In this document: piece by piece, positions 59,145-64,000 of the stretch
How positions within the stretch are numbered: position 1 is the first letter of the stretch
Layout: the number at the start of each line of letters is the position of its first letter
Assembly: GCF_040115645.1 (NCBI RefSeq)
Contig: NC_089544.1
Location: forward strand, 1,674,001-1,738,000
DNA length: 64,000 nt
Direction: 5' to 3'
From: Euwallacea fornicatus
Taxonomy: Eukaryota > Arthropoda > Insecta > Coleoptera > Curculionidae
Notes under the pieces: generated by a model
What the model was told of the DNA's origin: nothing
The model's input: the letters and a program-made list of their open reading frames with translations, nothing else
Database searches by the model: none
Program-made: the position numbers and the translations under genes

Positions 59145-59378
59145 GATATTATGGTCTTTCAGTCGCTCTGAAGGAAATCAAATAGTATAAATTTGCCTTT
59201 TTACGGTACACACACCAGTCGAGTATGTAAATAAGCAATTAGCAGTACCTACCACCGAGTTGCCCATAAACAACAACAATTCGTAATTTTTTAAGCAGGT
59301 GCTTTACAAGAGAAGAAAAAACGCTCCACTATCTCATTATCTTGCCGACATGAATTCCACGACAAACCCTCAAATTGG

Positions 59379-59386
59379 TATAAATA
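59379..59386 (+). promoter_or_regulatory. TATA box of the 59449-59673 peptide gene
   Basis: TATAAATA inside TATAAATACCAG, the same 12 bases as in the 53007 gene; 63 bp before the start codon. Confidence 0.8.
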
Positions 59387-59448
59387 CCAGCCGCTTTGAC
59401 CCTTGAAATCAGAACTTGTCTGCAAGTGAACCGAACCAAGTTAAGAAA

Positions 59449-59673
59449 ATGAAGTACCTTCTCTTTGTTGCTGTAGCCCTTGTGGCCCTATGCGTCGTCT
59501 TCGCCGAGCCAGCTGCCAAGCCCAGGGCAGTACCACCAGGTGCCTGGGGAGCAGGAGGATGGGGCAACGGAGGCTGGGGAGGACGCGGAGCTTGGGGAGG
59601 AGCTGGCGGATGGGGCAATGGCGGATGGGGCAATGGCGGTTGGGGTGGCGCCGGAGGCTGGGGAAAATGGTAA
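59449..59673 (+). CDS. Short secreted Gly/Trp-rich peptide, subfamily 2
   Basis: 74 aa, the longest of the set. The signal MKYLLFVAVALVALCVVFA is followed by EPAAKPRAVPPGAWG and then repeats of GNGGWG, GGRGAWGG and GGAGGWG, ending GGWGKW. Net charge is slightly positive, unlike the acidic EPEP members. A Cys is present only in the signal. Intronless. Expected secreted; Gly/Trp-rich composition is seen in some arthropod cuticle and antimicrobial peptides, but no function can be assigned. Confidence 0.86.
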   Translation: MKYLLFVAVALVALCVVFAEPAAKPRAVPPGAWGAGGWGNGGWGGRGAWGGAGGWGNGGWGNGGWGGAGGWGKW

Positions 59674-59876
59674 CTCACCGTAGCCCTAATCCAGAATTTA
59701 CCAGCGATTACTGAGCGAGTTAACATGTTCGATTTTTGGCTGGTCGTTTGCCATCCAATTTTGCACATGTTAAGTTTTCTTTGTGTAATTTTTGTATGGA
59801 TATATAATTAAATTATGAAAACAAAATGGCGGTTTTTCTCGAGCGCAACGACCCATCTTGCTTTCCCTGAGGAATT

Positions 59877-60326
59877 GTGAAATATTCCCCGTTAGTCCAG
59901 CCTGGAAGCGCGTGTGAATATTTCAGAACCGAGAGGGGCCAATTTCATAACGGAACGATCACAGCGGACCCAATTCGCAAATCTATGGCCGAAATGTGTT
60001 CACCGTTAACTGGTTTTTGGCCGGGAGTGAGCAAAATGAGGCTCAGTAATCTCAAATCGACTATCCGCTCTGCTGGGTACGTCGGGGGAGGGCTCGTTCA
60101 AGTCAGTTCTGAATACTTCGAGCCAATCGCGATACTCTACATCAAAAATGTGAATCTCGAGGAGGCCGGTGAGGATGGGGAGGCTGCTGAGTAGCTGACG
60201 GGCGAGGCAAAGGCGGTGCGCACTGGGGTGCATCCGACCATACCAACACGTGACAGATTGTGGGGTGCAGGGCCGGGACCTTGGCAGTTCAATCCGAAAT
60301 GAAGGCACAACAATGTAAATCGGCAA
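59877..60326. other. GC-rich segment open on both strands, coding status unclear
   Basis: Clearly richer in G+C than its surroundings. The plus frame 59877-60194 and the minus frame 60326-60006 are both open and neither shows a known motif. No convincing splice sites bound it. It could be an exon of an unknown gene, a non-coding transcript or a foreign insertion. Confidence 0.25.
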
Positions 60327-60329
60327 AAT

Positions 60330-61740
60330 GTAGTTCCTACATTTTTATTTATTTTTCCGCCATAAGCCCGGGAAGATATAAAAGTTGGCTGTTCGCCGAA
60401 TTTTGCGACAATTTATAAAATTTAAATAATTCATTTTATAGTACTTGCAAAACGGACGTAAACTTGGCTTTTACTGCTGGGCCAATAAAACACTAATAAG
60501 ATTTTGCTCGACGTAGCAACCGGCATAATTATCACCTCCCCTACTGTCAGGCCACTCACGTTTCGGCCCTCCTGAGGCCTCGCTGAGGTCGCTGAGAGAT
60601 CTCCACCTTCGCACGAAGGACAGGACAAGTTATTGTTATACGTTTTCTCCATTAAATCCTCCATGTACAATTAATTTATTTCCCTTTGGGTAATAAAAAT
60701 GCCCAACCCGTCGAATCTTGTATCTGCCCCCCATTGTATTTAAATAATAATAGTTTTCGGACGGTTCGAGCTTTCTTAATAATGAATTCTAATCTTTTTG
60801 TGGGAGAGCTGTAATTTAAATGGGCCCATCAAAGCAATTTTGTCGGGGCTTTCTATTTTGCGTGTCGGAAGTTCGAACCAGCGCCAGCGTAAACAACACA
60901 ATCTCAACTTGAGCATGCGACTTCTGATTTATGAAAAACTATACCGGGCGATGCAGGAGCTGCTAGCCGAGGTTTGCCCCCGTTTGAAGGGAGTTGAAAA
61001 AAGGAAATAATAATTTTCTTTTTAATGGCCAAACTGCAGCACAAACTTGACAGTGCCGGGAAGGCTTTCGTGCCAGCGCTTAGCATGAAATTATTTCTAA
61101 ATATCTACCATTTCTTCCGGCTAAGGGAATTCAATGGAATGGCAGCTCCCATGAACAAACAACGCTGATTCAAACCTGAAACAAATAAAACAAAAAATCA
61201 AACATAAAATAGTCGTCAAAGAAAATGATGAAAGAACACTCAATTAAATGGAAATTAGTTTCCCGTTAGTCATTTTTCATTATTTTTTCTATATTGATTA
61301 TTTAATATTTAATGCGCTAATGCAGCAAAGGGGCAAATAACGGCCTGCAGAGGCTCTAGAAAACAATTTTGATGAATTATTAGTGCCCTAACGGGTTTAC
61401 CCTAACACCTAAGACTTAAAGCGCCCCCAAAGTACCAAGTCTAAATTATGCTTCTCCATTTTGCCCAGCGAATTTTCCTCTAATTTTTAATCTAAAGTTA
61501 CCTGATTGATTTAAACCGAGCTAAAGCGGTTCAGTCACGTTTATTACTCAGCAGGATGTTCGAACATCACAACTCAAACTTACTCTTCTCAAACTAATTG
61601 CACAGCGAATTATGACAAAACTTTCTACGCAATAAAGTTCATGTCGGGGTTATATTCAATTAATGGGGGATCCCGTAAACAGTTACTAATTGTTTAACAG
61701 AAATTTTAAGGACTAGGGGCTTTTCAGGGGTAATTCAGGA
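60330..61740. other. No recognised gene
   Basis: Short frames at 60431-60670 (-), 60798-61010 (+) and 60904-61086 (-) carry no motif. A CACGTTTCGGCC motif at about 60556 resembles the mariner-derived arms. Confidence 0.4.
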
Positions 61741-61744
61741 AAAC

Positions 61745-62497
61745 AACAGGGCGTCCGTTTCTGAAGCCGAACCATGGGAAACTCAGTAACTAGAAAATGT
61801 GCGAGGACGGTCAAATTCCGGAAAAGGTGAGCGATTTGGAGTTGAAAATTGTGCCGTTTCGAAGTTTGAAAAATTCCGATGGCTTTCGGTGTAATTAAAA
61901 AAAAATAATAAAATAAAAAAATTTTTAAAAAAACGAAAATTTGGGAGATAAAATTTTTTTTCTCACCTTAATTGGAGAGGGAATTTAGAACGGTTGATAC
62001 TTCATCAGTGCAACTTTTTCTCTTCTACAGCTTGGCGCTATCAGGTTGCAATTCCGACGTTTCGATTTTCCACAAAGATCATCGACTTTTTTTATGGGCG
62101 CCATCTTGAATTTACACACTTTTGAATTCAGCTCTTTTTCCTTAATTACGATAATGTATCCCATATTAAGGTCCAGTCCTTCAGTTTGGTGGAAATAGCA
62201 AAAATCCCATTTGGCCGGCACGTTCACCAGATCTATCTCCATCAGATTCATGAGGATTTTTTATATTTCCGCCAAATTACACGACTAAACATCAACATGT
62301 GATACATCAGCGTAATTCGGAAAGTAAAGCTGAATTCAAGAATGTAAAAATCGAAGATGGCGCCCATGAGAGAAAGCAAAATTGATGATGGCTATCGCGA
62401 ATCGGTAAATAAAAACAGTTTTCAAAATTTCAGTTGTTGACCAATTGACGTCTGCGCATCTTTTATGGTTGCAGGTTAAGAAACGGACACCTTGTAT
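61745..62497. mobile_element. Mariner-derived repeat with inverted arms, copy 3
   Basis: Ends are ACAGGGCGTCCGTTTCTGAA on the left and, on the minus strand, ACAAGGTGTCCGTTTCTTAA on the right. The inner arm 62045-62215 (CCGACGTTTCGATTTTCCAC, then ATGGGCGCCATCTTGAATTT) is repeated inverted at about 62325-62410 (GATGGCGCCCATGAGAG). Between them is the transposase relic WPARSPDLSPSDS followed by a stop. This is the most complete copy of the family. Confidence 0.75.
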
Positions 62498-62510
62498 ATG
62501 CATATATGTA

Positions 62511-63210
62511 TACAGGGTATCCACTAAGTGATGACAATCGTTTCAAGAGATGATTTCTTGTCACACTTTATGAGAAAAAGTCCTAATAAACGTATGTCCT
62601 ATCTTGCTTCGTTTTCGTGATACAGGGTGTCAAAGTTTTAATTTTTTTTCGGTTTTTTGCGGATATTTACAGATGTAACGGCAATGACTCAATGAAATTC
62701 AATATTCGGAGGGTTCCCTAAACGACAAATTCAACTATGATATCGGTTTTAACGCATTGTGTAGGGGGCTATTGTTACACGTCAAAGAAATTTTTAATCG
62801 TCGATATCTTGAAAAACAGTGCTCTGAGACTTTCCGACCAAGTATGCCTTTTTTGGTTAGCATTGATGGAGAAACAAAATATGATCAATTAGAAGTCAAA
62901 ATACAGGGTCCTAAAAACTTTGGGCAAAATTAACACAAGGACATTACTGCAGGTGGCGCCCCCTATATATTGTGGTAAAACCGAAATCATATTTGAATTT
63001 TTCGCGTTGGAAAACTCTGAATACCGAATTTCTGCGAAATATTGCCCTTACGTCCGAAAATATTTACGAAAACCGAAAAAAAAAACTTTGACGCCCTGTA
63101 TCACGAAAACGAAGCAAGATAGGACACACGTTTATTAGGAGTTTTTTCCATGAAATGTGACAAGGAACCGCTCCTTTAAATCAATACCATCATTTAGTAG
63201 ACACCCTGTA
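62511..63210. mobile_element. Near-palindromic MITE (700 bp)
   Basis: The left arm (TACAGGGTATCCACTAAGTG, then CGTATGTCCTATCTTGCTTC, then GTGATACAGGGTGTCAAAG) is matched inverted by the right arm (CGCCCTGTATCACG, GAAGCAAGATAGGACACACG, ACACCCTGTA). Pairing covers roughly 270 bp per arm, down to an inner TAGGGGGC / GCCCCCTA pair. It starts 13 bp after the end of the preceding element. Confidence 0.85.
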
Positions 63211-64000
63211 TGGCAGCAGTATATTGTACAGATACATTTTTCAAACTAATAACGTACAATGGCGTTTCATTTCTGTCGATTGAAATTTGCTAAATTAATG
63301 CCATTTATTTCCTGCACAGTATCAGAGAAGAAAACCATGTACCACTGGCAAAGCTGCTTTTATAGAGTTTCCAGAAATGAATAGGGCAACTTCATACTCA
63401 GTCTTATATATTATTGATTGAGAATTCAATATAGAGCTGAGAGCTTGCGAGACATACTGATGAAAAATTGAGCAAAACTAGGAGGCTCCCCAAGATTTAT
63501 GATTATAATGGATGCCCCAGAATGACAATCGCATTTGGCCCTATTTAGGACATAAATGCTTAGCAATGAGGTGGATTGATAGCAATTTTCCAATAAAATA
63601 GACTTGAATTATTGGAAAAAAATCTGAGGAAATTCGTCTTGACATAAACATGTTAACTTTCAAATTAATAGCCAAGAAAACATCAGAGATATTACTACTT
63701 TCGGTGTCACAGCTGGAACACAGAAACTAAACTCTCTATAGCCCCCAAAGCAAATTTAATCAATTTAGTTCTGGGGGTAGTTTCCACTATTCCCGCATTC
63801 ATGCAGGCCTGCAGGGTTTCGCCATGATTACGGGTTTCAAGCAATGAGGTCTGGTTTTGTCGTTCTGCAGAGGAAAATTTGTATCCAAAGTTCCCTCGTT
63901 TTGTTTAGTGAAATGTTAAGAGACTCTGGAAGGATAGCCAGAAGTCCTACTCCAGCTATGCGATTTAAAACTTGAACCTCAAGGTTTCTTGTGAATTTGA
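63211..64000. other. Right edge, no recognised gene
   Basis: The minus strand is open from the window edge to about 63847, for about 50 codons (containing NRIAGVGLLAILPESLNISL). It could be the end of an exon or of a retroelement, but it runs off the window and cannot be judged. Confidence 0.3.

Overview
The window is AT-rich nuclear DNA from an animal, most likely an insect and possibly a beetle. The evidence is spliced genes with GT..AG introns of 67 bp to 2.1 kb, many Tc1/mariner relics, many copies of the ACAGGGTGTCC transposon end, and a set of insect-like Gly-rich secreted peptides. No viral, plasmid or bacterial features, CRISPR arrays, tRNAs or rRNAs were seen. All exon joins were read by eye from splice sites and phase.

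Left part (1-16.1 kb) holds the conserved genes. In order they are: a possible tiny two-exon ORF (145-507, -); the complex I subunit NDUFA2 (1196-2084, -); a HAD phosphatase of the pseudouridine-5'-phosphatase (HDHD1/PUDP) family (2503-4407, -); a ZNF839-like zinc-finger/AT-hook protein (6111-8825, -); and a pseudouridine-5'-phosphate glycosidase that runs into the first 20 codons of a PfkB sugar-kinase domain (9704-16129, +). Two enzymes acting on pseudouridine monophosphate therefore lie about 5 kb apart. The phosphatase has two tandem, phase-matched versions of its cap-domain exon, separated by only 26 bp. They look mutually exclusive and would swap the specificity cap on one catalytic core.

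Middle part (16.1-33.2 kb) is a transposon field. It holds a Tc1-like element (A) with a second one (B) nested inside it, two further Tc1-like elements (C and D), a degenerate DD34D mariner, a palindromic MITE inside a TA microsatellite, and a 474-bp tandem duplication. All transposases are broken. I could not find the rest of the PfkB kinase domain here or further downstream.

33.4-38.3 kb (-) holds a complete five-exon tetraspanin. Upstream of it is a TGAC-rich block. From about 40.9 to 46.3 kb there are foldback and mariner-derived repeats and an exact 8 x 10 bp array of TAATTA-type sites.

47.1-59.7 kb is a cluster of seven intact, very short secreted Gly-rich peptide genes (53-74 aa) plus one paralogue without a start codon, on both strands. 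Each has its own TATA box and shows no intron. Three sequence subfamilies can be seen. Two members form a very recent inverted duplication. The right end (59.7-64 kb) is mostly non-coding and ends with two abutting palindromic MITE-type elements.
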